From Apricaphanius iberus (taxonomy: Eukaryota; Chordata; Actinopteri; Cyprinodontiformes; Aphaniidae): a stretch of 64,000 bases of DNA. Both the position numbers and the translations under genes were made by a program. This document shows positions 12,675 to 25,529 of the stretch, in pieces. Position 1 is the stretch's first letter; each line of letters opens with the position of its first letter. The stretch spans positions 310,001 to 374,000 of the forward strand of contig JAPXFQ010000166.1 in NCBI GenBank assembly GCA_028564705.1, read 5' to 3'. The notes beneath the pieces were generated by a model. It saw only the letters and a list, made by a program, of their open reading frames with translations, made no database searches and was not told the DNA's origin.

Positions 12675-13060
12675 TGTAGTAACCCCCTCATCCGCTAGGG
12701 GCTGCCTCCAAAAGGGAGAAACTTCCCATTGGCTCCAATTTTAAAAATGACAACTTCACAGCAGAAATAAACATGTTTACAGTCTGGTTAAAAAAATAAT
12801 TTTAGGCTTAATAGGTCAAGTTTACGGTCATGACAACTCTGACGGCGGTGAATTTTTCCATAGCTTATCTGTTTAGATGTAATTTCATCTTGAAATTGTA
12901 AACAATAAGGGCCGTGGGTTTTTTTGATTGACAGGTCTCAGATAAGCTCTTTGCTAACGCTGGTGGCTAGCAGCTTTCTCCCCCTGCTTGCACTGTAAAC
13001 CCAAATGTTGCTTCTAGTTCAACTTTTGAATGATCGTCACTTATGTTGTTATGTTTAACA
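12675..13060. repeat. Dispersed teleost repeat
   Basis: The segment with GGGAGAAACTTCCCATTGGC, AACATGTTTACAGTCTGGTT and CTTGAAATTGTAAACAATAAGGG resembles a repeat I know to be common in fish genomes, probably a non-autonomous DNA element. The ends were not defined. Confidence 0.45.
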
Positions 13061-14239
13061 AAAACAGGCTATCATTAATAAACAACATTAGTAGATTGTA
13101 CTATTTAGCTGAAAGATTAATTGCACTACTCAGGTTTAGTAGAAATAACTTGGTATGTTTAGTTGTATAATTTTGGGGAGAGGCCTGATTCAAAAAATTT
13201 CCTTGTCAAATCACAATCCACCAATCAGGACAGGAGAAAGGGCCCAGCAATCAATGACCACACCCACCATTCAACTTTGAGCATCCCAGCGACACAACCA
13301 ACCCAACACCATGACAAAGTGCTAAAGTGAAGAACTGTAAAATTAACTAATAACTAAGAATAACATCATATAATAAGAGAGACATGGAGGGAAATGCAGG
13401 TTGAAGAGATGTGTGGATGTTTCCCTCTGTATTATGACATGCTGAAAATAATTTAAAAAATAATTGAAAATTGAAGTGAATTGTTCTTGATTGAAGCAGT
13501 AAACTAAAATTTACGACATTTAAAATGTGGCTATTGCACTATTTTTGCAATACATTATTGAGAAGACGAAATTGTAGACAATTATTGCATAGTGTTAGGA
13601 GAAAAAATGATGTATACATAAAAAATCGTACGGTTAAACTTCAGAAATACATACTGATAAACATGAGTAATGGTTAAGGCAATTACTCGTACACATTAGT
13701 TTAATAATGGATTATCTTGGACATAAGACGTTATATAAGGAGGGCTTGATTTCTTTGTTTTTTTTATTTTGTAAAAACTACAGATCTGACCCAAATGTCA
13801 ATTTGAGTTTACAGCAGAATTGCTCCAGGGAAGGCCGAGCCTCAGCCTCACGTTGTTAATAGTCTAGGGAATTTTTCTCTGAACGTGACCATAAGTTGTG
13901 TCCGCAACATTTGTTTGTATTCGGATGTTAATCATGCACTTATTGGACAAATATGTCTTACTATGGTACTTACTGCATAAACTGACTGCTGTGCATTAGA
14001 GATAACTCTGCTCAATCGAAAATGTGTTGAAATGATCACATTTCTTCTTTACGTATGGACTAATAAAACTTGTTTTAATTCAAATGTACATAGCTCTATT
14101 GAAAGTAATGGACCAACAAGGCTTTACGCTTTTATTCGACAAAAATTATTTCATCTGCCTAGAACGCAGAGGGGTAGCAGAGTTGCTAACCCGCTAACCT
14201 CAGTTAACTCAGTGAGTGCGTAGCTACAACAGTTCAGAG

Positions 14240-16280
14240 TGTAAATAATTTGCCCCGACGCTCACAGCCCACTCTCAGCTCCACCTCTTTGCCGATTCTC
14301 TGCATTTTCTGGGCCAAACCAAGACCTCCTCTAGGGCAATCAGATCGTAGTCTTGTCTTTCTCTGCTCTGAATATAAACCACTTGTTCAGAGGCAACCTC
14401 CAACAAATAGAACTGTTAGAAAATGGTCACATGAAGCTGAAAAAGCCCTGTAGGGTTATTTTCAGTCCACAAACTGGACAACTCTTTGCCAGCCACATGG
14501 AGAGGACATCAATGCCATGACTGAGTGTGTGACTGACTACATAAACTTCTGTGTGGACAAAATCATCCCCTCCAGAACAGTGAGATGCTTCCCTAATAAC
14601 AAACCCTAGATCACCAATGAGCTGAAGGAACTGCTGAACAAGGAATATTATTAAGGAGTATAAAGAAGCAACTAAAAGTCAAGATCAGAGACAGCAAATA
14701 GGCTGCAAATAGGAAGAAGCTGGAGAACAAAGTACAGAGGAACAATATCAGATATGTCTGGTCTGGAATGAAAAAGATCACATGCTTTAAGCACAGGAAG
14801 GACTGGATAGAAGGAAATCTTAATAGAGCCAATGAACTGAACTTATTCTTCAATAGGTTCAGTTCAGGAACAAGCTCAGCATCCTCTTCTCATGTTTCCA
14901 GCCAAAGAGACATCCTACTCTCCTTTGACCCACACATGCCCTGTCACACCTCAGATGTTTTATCTTCCACCTCAGTCGTGAACTATTCTACTTCTTCAAC
15001 TTTGTCTTCAACCAAGTCAGGTGATGCTGCTACCCCCTTTATGTCACTGTCCCACCTGTCTGTCTCTAGAAATCAGGTGAAGCGGCAGCTGGAGAAACTG
15101 AACCTGAACAAGGCAGATGGTGTTCAGCCCCAGAGTCCTGAAGACCCGTGCAGAGCATCTCTGTCGGATTCTGCAGCACCTCTTCAACCTTAGCCTGACC
15201 CAGGAGAAGGTTCGAGTGTTGTGGAAGACATCCTGTCTTGTTCCAGTACCAAAGAAAACTCACCCATCAGTCATCAATGACTACAGACATGTTGCCCTGA
15301 CATCCCACATCATGAAGGTCCTGGAGAGACTCCCGTTGCCCCACCTGAGAAAGCAAACTAAAACCAATCAGGACCCCCTGCAGTTTGGTTATCGCCATCG
15401 AGTTGGCGTTGAAGATGCCATCATCAACCTGCTTCAACCAACTCATCTGGACAAAGCAGGCAGCACTGTGAGAATCATGTGCTTTGATTTCTCCAGTGCA
15501 TTCAACACAATTCATTTGATTTGCTTTGTCAGAAACTCCTAAAGACACAGGTGGAAGCCTCAACAATCAGCTGGATCAATGACTACATAACAAACAGACC
15601 ACAGTTTGTGAGACTGAAGGATTGTGTGTCAAACCAGCTGGTCAGCAGCACAGGAGCTCCACAAAGGACTGTACTCTCACCATTCCTTTTCACTCTGTAC
15701 ACCTCAGACTTCCAGTATAAGACGGAGACCTGTCATCTGCAAAAATACTCAGACGACTCTGCAATTGTTGGGTGTACCGGACTAGAGAATCAACAGTGAA
15801 GCCGTCTACAAGAAGGGACAGAGCAGACTGTACTTTTTAAGGAAGCTGAGGTCCTTCAAGGTTTGCAGCAAATCTTATACAAGTCTGTTGCGGAGAGAGT
15901 CATCTCTTCGTCCATCATTTGTTGGGGTAGGAGCATCAGAGCCAGGGACTTAAAACGGCTTAACAAACTGATAAAGAAGGCTGGTTCTGTTCTGGAACAT
16001 CCGTGGAAAAACTGGAGATACTGATGTAAAGAAGGATTCTTCATAAAATTAAAAAGATTATGGACAACCCTGAGCATCCTCTTCATGAGACTATCCTACA
16101 GCAACAGAGTATCTTCAGCCGTAGGCTTCTTCAGTTTTGCTGCAACACAGTACGCTACAGGAAATCCTTTGTCCCCACAGCCATCATGGTCTACAACAAC
16201 TCCTTGAAAGATTAATTAGCAATGAGCTACAACAACACTTAATTTTCCCTCTGGGATCAGTAAAGTATTTTTGAATTTGA
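14240..16280 (+). mobile_element. L2/CR1-group LINE, 5'-truncated and internally deleted
   Basis: The plus strand carries a frame-shifted ORF2: end of the endonuclease (about 14300-14450), linker, and reverse transcriptase. Key motifs are LNLNKADG (15100), NDYRHVALTSHIMKVLERL (15280), motif A FDFSSAFNTI (15485) and motif C YSDDSAIVG (15750). Between about 15,800 and 15,815 the frame jumps to the C-terminal part (LYFLRKLRSF-like), so a piece is deleted. The 3' end is GGGATCAGTAAAGTATTTTTGAATTTGAAT, typical of L2-type tails. Several stops and shifts show it is dead. Confidence 0.88.
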
Positions 16281-16745
16281 ATACAGTCTAGGCCCCAGAT
16301 CTTCAGTGCACCCCACCCCCAATAAATGCTTGAAATTGAACTCAGACAATTGGTCTTTTTTATTCTTTTTAAGTTTGTTTATGGAGATTGAGAATAATAC
16401 CAAATCCAACAGATTAAAAATAGATAAGTTAAAATTTGTATATATAATCGCCACAGTTTGATTGTTGTTCATATATGTTCATTGAGGATACCATCGTTAA
16501 TATCTGCTGCTATGAGTTTAATCTTTGTGTTTGCGCTTGGTTTGTTCACAAACAGATCTCAGCAAATATTAACCAGCTACCAGTGAATTCTTTTTGGCTC
16601 AGCCAATTAAACTTGGCCCCCACTAAAAAATTTCACCAAATTGGAAATGAAGCGCTGTTATTGATGGTGATGTTCTAATTGGGAAGATTGGCCCCTACAT
16701 GATATTCTGCTTAAGGCCCCATGCAACCTTGCGACAGCCCTAGAT

Positions 16746-17075
16746 CAGGGGTGTCAAACTCATTTCCATTTTGGGCCACATCAAGCTAATGAATGTCCTT
16801 AAACCGCTAAATCATTAATAAATATCAGTTTTGACAAGTACTTTCTAAAAGTTTGACAAGCACTTCTTAAAATAATATTATATTGAACATCTATTTAAAA
16901 TTATTCAAATGGTTCAGGGCTATTCAAACAAACACTGATTTGAATGATAAAATATAATTTTGGTTCACGTAGAACTTAAAGGCTTTATTTCTGTGGTCTT
17001 CCAGAGGGTAGAGGGCCACATAAATGGCTATGGCAAGCCAGATTTGGCCCCCGGGCCTTGAGTTTGACACATGTG
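16746..17075. mobile_element. hAT-like MITE, 330 bp
   Basis: Terminal inverted repeats CAGGGGTGTCAAACTCA and TGAGTTTGACACATGTG are flanked by 8-bp repeats CCCTAGAT and CCCTACAT (7 of 8 match). This is a known type of vertebrate hAT MITE end (GGCCACAT, GGGCC near the ends). Confidence 0.85.
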
Positions 17076-17084
17076 CCCTACATG

Positions 17085-19780
17085 GACAGACGGATGTATC
17101 ATAGGCCTTCTAGTTAACAACTAATTACTACTTGGTTTTGGTATATTACATTAAAACCTAATAATATACATGAAAGTTTGTGATTGCAGTGTGACAAAAT
17201 GGGAAAAAGCTAAAGGTTATGCAAATAGTTTTGCAAAGAACTGTAAATGTTAGTCTACCTCTGTACAAATGTATTAAACTATGTTGTAGTTGTATATAAT
17301 TAAAGACTTAAACAAATTAAATACATCTGTTGGAAATGTCTAACCTTTCTGCTGTGGGATCAACTAACTTCCCAGGAAAAACTGCATCACTGTGCTCCTT
17401 TTAGGCTTTTAATGGCAGGATAGTGGATGTCAAGGGGTTAAGCTGTTATTCTGATGCAGCAAACAAGTGCATGTTGTTCCCCTATAAACAAACCATTTAA
17501 AAGCCCACCCCTGTCTTCAACGGTCAAGTATGATAAGTGTCTACTAGCAAAATAAAAAAGAAATACACGCTTTGCTATAGGGAAGTAAAAGATCAAATTC
17601 TGCCATTCGCTTAGGGCACTCCACATGTTGCTAGAAGATAAGGGCCAACAAATTCAAATTTTCCTCATTGGTTTAATCCTGGTTAAAGCTAATCTCTGCC
17701 CTTGCTGGGCTCAGCCTTGGGAAGCGAGGATGAGAGACGTGTAAAAAAAATTTAGGCCACTGCAGAAACAAGAGCGAATAAAATGCATTTCCAAAGGTAA
17801 CTTCGAGGAAAACACATTCCATAAATAATAGTGCAATACGCCACAGACATTGTCCTACTAATGCAAACATAGCGTTATCAGTTTTTCCAATATATTTGTA
17901 AGAAATTTCACCCAATATAGTGATGTTTAAGTGTTTCTTGTAATATATGAATGTTTTGTTAAGAGCAGGGTGATGCCAAAACCTTGAGCTAGCTAGCAGT
18001 AAACGTTATTAAATCAGTTTGATCAAATGAGACGATGTAAAAAATAAAATAATAAAAGTTATTAATTAATCATTACGGTCGTTCAAATTATTGCGTCGTT
18101 TGAATAAGTTACATGACTTATAGCCACTTATTATTTTTTTTATCTGAAAAAAACAGTCAAAAAAATCTTTAGTTTTATGTTAGTCATGTCATGCCCTATG
18201 GTACACGTTACCATGGAAACGGAATGTGAAACCCGGGTGATTTTCGGTTTATTTAATAAGACAAAAAGGGACAGAGGTGTCACGCATACGAAAGTACAAT
18301 GTTATTACAGTGACAACTGCCTCTTAAAAGGTTCACCAACATATTCTTACCATTCAGAAGTGGTCATTTTAGTTCAGCAGGTTGCTCATCACGCAAAAAC
18401 TTTTCCGTCAGTGGGGATCTAAGGAAAGCGAAAAGGGACAAAAATCCTTGTGGTGGTTCTGGCTGGCCAATACCATGCACCTGTTGAGTGTATGCTGAAT
18501 ATTTTTGTAAATAAATTAAATTGATTTCACGTCATTTAACAGCTACCATCCACACCTAAACAGGAACCCAGCTATCCTCTGTTGCATCCTGGATTTATCT
18601 TGATGTCTGTCGCCACCTGGTGGACAAATATTACTACAGCGCCTTAGAACATGCCTGCGTGAGTAATGAGAAAAATATCCTTAAAATTTCGTGCTTAAGT
18701 ATGCTTTTGTCATTACAAACAAAACAAAAATTGTGAGTGGTGGAATTAGAATTAAGATTTAGGAGAAGAAAAGTTTCAGGCAGATTGGACCTAAGGTAAT
18801 AATGTGCATTAACTGTGATTAAGGGGCCCACTTACAGTTAAATACATGCACCCCTATCCACACCATTACCAATTGTCACTGAAATTATAATAAAGGTTGC
18901 TGTTACATTTTGCCTGCAACACAACTTGGTTTATTGTTAAATTAGTTTCCTACGTTTGCCAAACTGCTCTCTGAAACTTTGAATTAAAAAAAAACTGTTC
19001 TGGAAGTAATCTAAATCTGTAACAGGTTACAGATCCACAGTCATATTGGAGTCATGTAGGGGGGTTCAAGTTCAATGATAGCAACCTACAACACAAAATC
19101 TGGGCATTTCAGTGAAAAAGCGTGGAAAAGATGAAAATGGCAGTATTAATTTCAGATTTTACAGACACAACCTTTTGCAATTAACATTTCTGTTTATTTA
19201 TTTATTTACTTCATTTCTAAAAAAAAAATTTTTTTAAAAGGCATGGAGCTTTCTGAATCCAGATGCAAATTTTTGGGGAGCATAATCTTTGCTCACTGTT
19301 TTGCACCCCAATATTACAGTAGCTTGTCTCATTTTTCATGCTAATATGTTTACATATGATTATATGCGTTGCTGATTAAATTTCAGTTAAACATTTCTGA
19401 TTTTCAAAGTAAAGCAATAAGTAAGGAAAGACATCCTATATGAGAATTTTGGCAGATTTTTCTGGTAAGCCTAAACTGACAGTTTGGCTTAAAATAAAAC
19501 CTTAATCCTCTGGATCTTTGAAGTGAACTTCCTTTTGTAGGCTACAATGGATTTTTTAAAAGTTATTTACGTTCAATAAAATAAGTGTGTGAACTACTGA
19601 ACATTTTGCTGACTTTGTGGTTCCTAGTATACAATCTGTGAATTTGATTATTTACTTAACTGAATACTTAACAGCAATGAATTTTCTTGGGTCGGTTAGT
19701 TTTTTAAAATATTATATTCAACATCAGATTGTAAAACCAATTTTGGATTTAAGTTCCTGTCATTCTGCAGTGAAAAGAGA
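17085..19780. other. No gene recognised; AT-rich intergenic or STK33 upstream DNA
   Basis: No coding signal could be supported. The one site of interest is the X-box-like motif near 18.2 kb, listed separately. Confidence 0.4.
18207..18220. promoter_or_regulatory. RFX X-box-like motif GTTACCATGGAAAC
   Basis: The 14-mer fits the RFX consensus GTNRCC-NN-RGYAAC at all specified positions but one. RFX factors drive cilium and sperm genes, and STK33 transcribed leftward from here is a sperm/cilia-associated gene. Distance to the nearest known coding exon is 9.6 kb, so the promoter link is inference. Confidence 0.35.
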
Positions 19781-19795
19781 AAAGATAGTTATCAT

Positions 19796-20274
19796 TAGGG
19801 ACGCAAGGAGACCGCTTTTTTCAAACCAATACCATACCGATTCTTAGATAGAGTACTTGCCGATATCAAGTACCAATGCTGATACTTGCACCACACACAA
19901 AAATTGCAATGAATTGGAAGACGGGTCTGTGATGGACTGGTGACCTGTCCAGGGTGTACCCCGCCTCTCGCCCGTTGACAGCTGGAGATAGGCACCAGCC
20001 CCCCCGCGACCCCTGTTCAGAAAATGGATCGATGGATGGAAGACGGGTTTAATTTTCTTCTCTGCTTGTTACAACAAATAATGGTGAATTAGATAAAGCA
20101 TAGAAATATTAATAAAAATGAACACACAACTAAAATTTCAAGTTAAAAATTAGCATTTTCTATCAAACTATTGCAGTTTCCATATTTTAAGTATTGGCTC
20201 ATGATGCCAATATGAGTACATTAGACATATCGGGGCCGATAGCCGATACCAGTATCATTATCAATGCATCCCTA
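19796..20274. mobile_element. hAT-like non-autonomous element carrying a nested SINE/LINE tail
   Basis: The ends TAGGGACGCAAGG and CAATGCATCCCTA are inverted copies, with GATACC/CGATAT words inside both ends. Flanking 8-mers GTTATCAT and ATTATCTT match at 6 of 8. A second element (19927-20037) is inserted in it. Confidence 0.65.
19927..20037 (+). mobile_element. SINE/LINE 3'-tail insertion with 11-bp target duplication
   Basis: This 111-bp insert (GATGGACTGGTGACCTGTCC, then ACCCCGCCTCTCGCCC and GGAGATAGGCACCAG) ends in GATGGAT repeats. It is the common 3' tail shared by fish SINEs and their partner LINE. The direct repeat GGAAGACGGGT is found at 19916-19926 and 20038-20048, proving retrotransposition into the hAT element. 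Confidence 0.87.
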
Positions 20275-20282
20275 ATTATCTT

Positions 20283-22940
20283 TATATAGCAAAGCTGAAA
20301 TACCCAACTCAATAAAAATGCATTTAAGGTTCACATGAGTCCAGCGTTGTTAGGAGACATATACAGTATCTCTTGATACATTACTTGTACAGTAAATAGC
20401 AGAAACTGAAACCTCTGATTTCTCCCATTACACAGGCTTTTACCAAAACCAGTATTAATTACTTTAGCCATGGACTTGGCGCCACTGTTTTGTCTGCCAC
20501 AAGCTGAGCATTTCAGGCAGTCCATCAAATCACAAATGAGGTTTTTCAGAGGCCTGGAAGTCTTTAGGTGCTTGTCTGCAACAGATGTCTCTATGAAGAG
20601 AAGCAAGAGCATCCGATGTCTTTAACCGTTCCCAGAAAAAGAAGTTTATACTTTCCCCTGCCTGTCATACAATCGTGAAGCTGAGTAGTACAGGAACTGC
20701 TGCATTATGAAACAGCCAAGATTAGTGATAGCTGTTAAATGTGTAAACTATCTAAAACCATGTTCTTTTTTTTTGTTTCAGAAAGTTGTTCTGACAACAG
20801 TCTTGCACAGAAGGGAATCAAAGCTCTCTATATGAATATAATTATCTCTAGTTTTTAACATTAAACAAATGGTTATTCCCCAGCTCTTTAGACAAACAAG
20901 CATTCAATCATACAAAAGGGTGCAAACAATGGTAATGGTTCTAGTCATTTTTGTTATGATGGAGTTGGGCTTCAGGTTTAAATTGAACCCAACCACTGGG
21001 TGATCCTTTTTCTTTTGCTTTCTTTCAATAGTTCACTAATTGCTTGTTTTCTTCAGTTTAGGAAGTGTTCAATCACCAAATTGTAGAATATACTGTACAG
21101 TTCAAACCAGCAACACCTCAAAAAAGTTGCCTCCTAATGTCACGTTATTGGAAAAACAAGATATATCAGGAAAAGAATTGCGGACCTGCACAAATGTGAT
21201 TCATGTTTGGGTACAGTGACACATCTATATGTTCAAATAATTACACGCAAGCATAAACATCATGGGAAGAGGTTGACTTAATCTACAACGAAATTAATGT
21301 TCGGAGAGAAAGAAGCCATTACTTCAAAAAATAAAAACATGAAAAACCAGTGTACAGTTTTCAAATGAAATTAGACAAAGACTAACATTTTTATCCTGAT
21401 TTCTGATGGAACAAATATTGAGGAGTTTAGCCATAGCGTTCATGTTCACATTTAAAGACAAAAAACAAAATAACAAAAACAATGTCAGCTTTGAAGAACA
21501 GGGGAAGGGAGGCTCTGTGCTTTGTGCAGGAGATGACTGGGGCACAAAAGAGATGGCAGAAAGAAAAAAGAAATTGACGTGGAAATGCCGATGCAACTTC
21601 TAAAGCATTCAAAGAAGTGATCTTCTAAATAGACATGCAGCCGAAGCATTTCGCAAAATCTTTAAATACATAAACGGTTTTGATTAGTCATAATAAAGTC
21701 CTGATCTCCATCTCATATATTTTTTTTATTTAACCTTTATTTAAGGAAATAAGTTCTGATCATTTCAAGTCTTTTTGCAAAAAGTTCCAGGTAGAAGAAG
21801 CGTAGTAAACAAATTTGTGGTAAGCAAACTTGCAGAGTGCAAAAAAAACTACAGTCTTGGCTTTGCTTCATAACTTTTCTGTTCAACCACAAAATGAAAC
21901 TAAGCTTTATACCAGTCTGCATCGTTTTAAAATATAATCCATTAACTGCACTGTTTTAAAGTCATGGTTTGTTCTGGGGTTATTCATGTCAGGATCCCAC
22001 TCATAAGTTTTCAAGACCAAATCCTACTGACCAACCTATTCTGTTGGCTTATTGTTTTCCTTTAAGGCCTCCATGTGCTGCAGGCTGGCATTGGCATCTC
22101 ATGACATTCACTCAAGTATGTCACTGTTGCTCATGCTCCTCCAGGATGGAGCTGCTCCTGCTTCTACCCATGTACGATAAAGGTTGGTGTGGAAATGAAG
22201 GCTCTTTCTATCAAGCTGTCTAATTAAAGAAGCGATTAAAACATTTTAAACTCTGTGTAATTCATAGATTAGCTTCAGCTCCACTGACACCCATTCCAGC
22301 ATCAATAGGGCTAGAAAGCGTGTCAACCACTAAGAAACTATTTCAAATATATGGAGAAATAGACACGATGTTTACACACAGGAAAATAAAAACTATCACT
22401 GTAACCTGAAGGGTGAAAAAAGGAAAAACAGTTTAATGAAAATGAAAACTATGTAAATTACATTTTATTAAAAATAAATGCATAACAATGACCACCATAT
22501 TAACTATGGCATAACTGTTCAGAGAAGTCAAACAGGCATATATTGGGTGTAGCCTGTACTACACTGAAACATGGTAAAGTGTGCACACTATTGATTTAAC
22601 ACCTACATGTAACAGACTGAAAAGAGGGCTTTCTGGATTTCCACTTAATTGATAAAATGTAATTACATTCAGAAAACAACCCTGCTAAAGCCACAAGAGT
22701 AATATCCAATAAAGGAGATAACAATGTTACTGTTGCAATTACATTACTTACATATTAACTTGGACTGGGAGAATACTCACTCATTGATTGCATTGTTAGG
22801 AATCATGATAAAAACCTGGAACAAAATATAAAATATAGGAAAGACGCTTTAATGTCTCAGCACAAATTTGAAGTTGTAAATTAAGTATTCATCATTATGC
22901 TGCATACTAATGTCCAAAACGAAGGCATCAGAAACGGTTT
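20283..22940. other. No gene recognised
   Basis: Non-coding DNA with scattered short open frames that lack splice sites or similarity. A fragment TTTATTTAACCTTTATTTAAGGA at about 21,725 resembles a common fish repeat edge. Confidence 0.4.
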
Positions 22941-22949
22941 TCAAATATA

Positions 22950-23494
22950 TAGAGAAATTAAAGCAACCAAAATAGGTTTTTATCACCTAAAAAACATCGC
23001 TAGAGTGCGCCCCATTCTCTCTCAGGCTAATACGGAGACACTGATGCATGCTTTATTACCAGTAGACTTGATTACTATAATGCCCTGCTTTCTGGTCTTC
23101 CCAAAAAGAGTATGTCAGGTTTACAGCTTCTACAAACATCAGCAGCATGTGTCCTGAGGGAGACCAGGAGGTGGGAGCATTGGTTCCCCATTTGTTTTCA
23201 AGGTTATTTTAATGGTTTTTAAGTGTCTTAATGATCTTGTTCCTTCACATCTTTCAAAAATGCTTTTACCTCATGAACCTTTGCAGTCTTAGCAGACGTC
23301 GTTTGTCTTTTTAAAAGCAGGCTCAAGACTCACCTTTTTCCTTTTTAGCAAAACGTTTAACTGATTATTATTTATTGCCTTTTTATTTGCTTTTCATGTA
23401 TTAATTGCTTTTATTGATCAGTGTTTTACTACTTGATCTCATATTTATCCTGTTAGTAATATTCTATCTATCTATCTATCTATCTATCTATCAA
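22950..23494 (+). mobile_element. L2-type LINE 3' fragment with (CTAT)n tail
   Basis: The plus strand reads [20 protein letters not shown] and, with frame breaks, [21 protein letters not shown] and KAGSRLTF, the C-terminal end of an L2 reverse transcriptase. It ends in (CTAT)n at about 23463-23493. Confidence 0.82.
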
Positions 23495-24068
23495 AATTCA
23501 GTATATGCTCTAAATCCTTGGGCAGAATACCACACCTTGCACTTGGGCACAAAGAACGTAAAAATGCCAATTTCGCCAACTCCTTATTGACCACAAATGG
23601 GAAAAAAGCATTTGAAAACTTGTTCAAAGCCAAACTGATGGATAGGATTGGATGCATTGATCGCTGCTTTCAAACCCCACCCTGGAAACCTGCCCACACA
23701 GCCCATATCATAAACCACAATTGCATCAGTCAATATTATTTTAATAAGTTCCACCAAACGATATAATCATCACTTAATGTAGTTAGATGTTGATGAATAT
23801 TAATAATCAACATTATGCGCATAAAAGAAATGTCCATTCTTACTAAGCATTCTAATTTTGATAACGTGTGGAAGTTATTCCTGATATATATCATGTAATT
23901 TCCTTTTCTTCATTTTGCTGGAAACTTCTTATTTAAATCACTTTATCATATTGAAACAATTTTTGTTAAAAGTTTTGTCAGACAAGTAATTTCCCTTTCC
24001 ATTTATTCTCACAAGTAATACAATTTGGAGAAAAATAATTATGTAAAAAATTTACTTAATTCATCAAT

Positions 24069-24289
24069 AGACTGTTGCTTAGTGGGTAGAGGAGTTGTCT
24101 TGCATATGGAATGTAGGAGGTTTGATTCCAACTGTGCCCCTGGGCGAGGCACTTAACCCTAAGTTGCATATCGGTGTATGAATATGTGCTGGTTTGTGAT
24201 TGTTAATGGGTGAATGTGGCTCTAACGTAAAACCCTGTGAGCGGTCAGTATGACAAGGAAAGTAATGTATTTATTCAGCCCATTTAGCG
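24069..24289 (+). mobile_element. tRNA-derived SINE
   Basis: The head has an A box (TGCTTAGTGGGTAGAGGAGT) and B box (GGTTTGATTCC). The body carries CCCTGGGCGAGGCACTTAACC and GGGTGAATGTGGCTCTAACGT, as in a widespread fish SINE. It is degraded at the 3' end. Confidence 0.85.
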
Positions 24290-24854
24290 TTTAAAATTTT
24301 CTGCCAGAAAATCCTTTCTGCCTAAGAGCTTTTCTTGCAAAAAATATTCTAGCATCTGATTAATGTAAGATACTCTGTGCCAACAAATAATTCTTTTTAG
24401 AAAGCTACTAATCTTGTGGCTTAATCAAAGACAAACTTAAAATCAGAACAAAGATTTGGTGGAATAAAATCTATTTTCAACAACAACAAAAAGCTCAATC
24501 AAACAGTTCACAGAAGGATTTTCATCTTATGTTGAAACAGCTTAGAAATGCATATATGTTTTTAATAATGCCAGTGATATTTCCATATGTACTGGAACTT
24601 AGCTCTTGATTTTGTATTTTCATCTATAAAGAGACTTTCTGCTCTCCTGTTGAGTTTAAACTTTCAATTTCTATACTAAATAAAGCCTTACTTCAATTAA
24701 AATAAAACTTATTTTACAAAACAAAATAACTAGTTTATCAAAAACACAAATGTTTTCCTCATGTTCCAAGCTGTGGTTTCCAACTTCATAAGACTCTTTT
24801 GTGCGTAAGACATCCATCCATTTTATAAACTGCTTATTTGTTCCATAATAAATC

Positions 24855-25130
24855 ATGGCTGCATGATGGCAAAGTTGTTAGCACTCTTGCCTTCAGGAAG
24901 AAGATTCTGGGTTCAAATCCCTGCCTGAGTTCTTTCTGGATTGAGTTGTATGTTGTTCCTACGCATCTTTGGATTCTCTCCGGGTACTCAAGCTTTCTTC
25001 CACAGGCCGCAAAGTCTATCTAAATTGCAACAGGCTGTGTGTGTAGCCTGGTTTGTTCTGCAAGTCTCTGTGATGAGCTGGCCACCTTTCCAGGATGTAT
25101 GCCGCCCCACACCGCTGGAGATATGTATCA
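24855..25130 (+). mobile_element. tRNA-derived SINE, second family
   Basis: A box TGGCAAAGTTGTTAGCACTC and B box GGGTTCAAATCCC (24909-24921) are followed by CTCTCCGGGTACTCAAGC. The 3' part GATGAGCTGGCCACCTTTCC is the same tail family as 19927-20037. Confidence 0.85.
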
Positions 25131-25529
25131 TGTTCTCATATCCTTCCCATTTTTAAGAGCAGCTAAGAGAAAGGGTGTCGGGGTGTTGTTTGTACCAGAG
25201 GAAATTAGCTATTTGTGTTTGTGAAATTATATTTCTAGACACTGATCTTCTAAAAAAATGTTTAAGTCATTTAATTGGGTAAAAGTTTTCTGTTGTTTTA
25301 TAAAGCTAATTCACAGCAAATGTCATTTCAAAGCACAAAAAATGGATCCAGTTTACATAGAGAAATTTGCCATAATTCTAATCATTTTATATAAATTCTT
25401 TAGGCTGCTAATGAGTGTTGCAACGTTTTCAAATATATACATGTTTAATACAATTTTTGTCCCTCTCTAAATATTCTCATATTAAAGGTTTAATTAATTA
25501 TGCTATTAAAACAAAAGATACCTTGATTT

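Noticed and set aside
18177..18422. 81-codon plus-strand open frame
   Set aside because: No similarity, no splice context; length is expected by chance in this window.
23463..23494. CRISPR-like array
   Set aside because: Simple (CTAT)n tail of a LINE fragment; no spacers.
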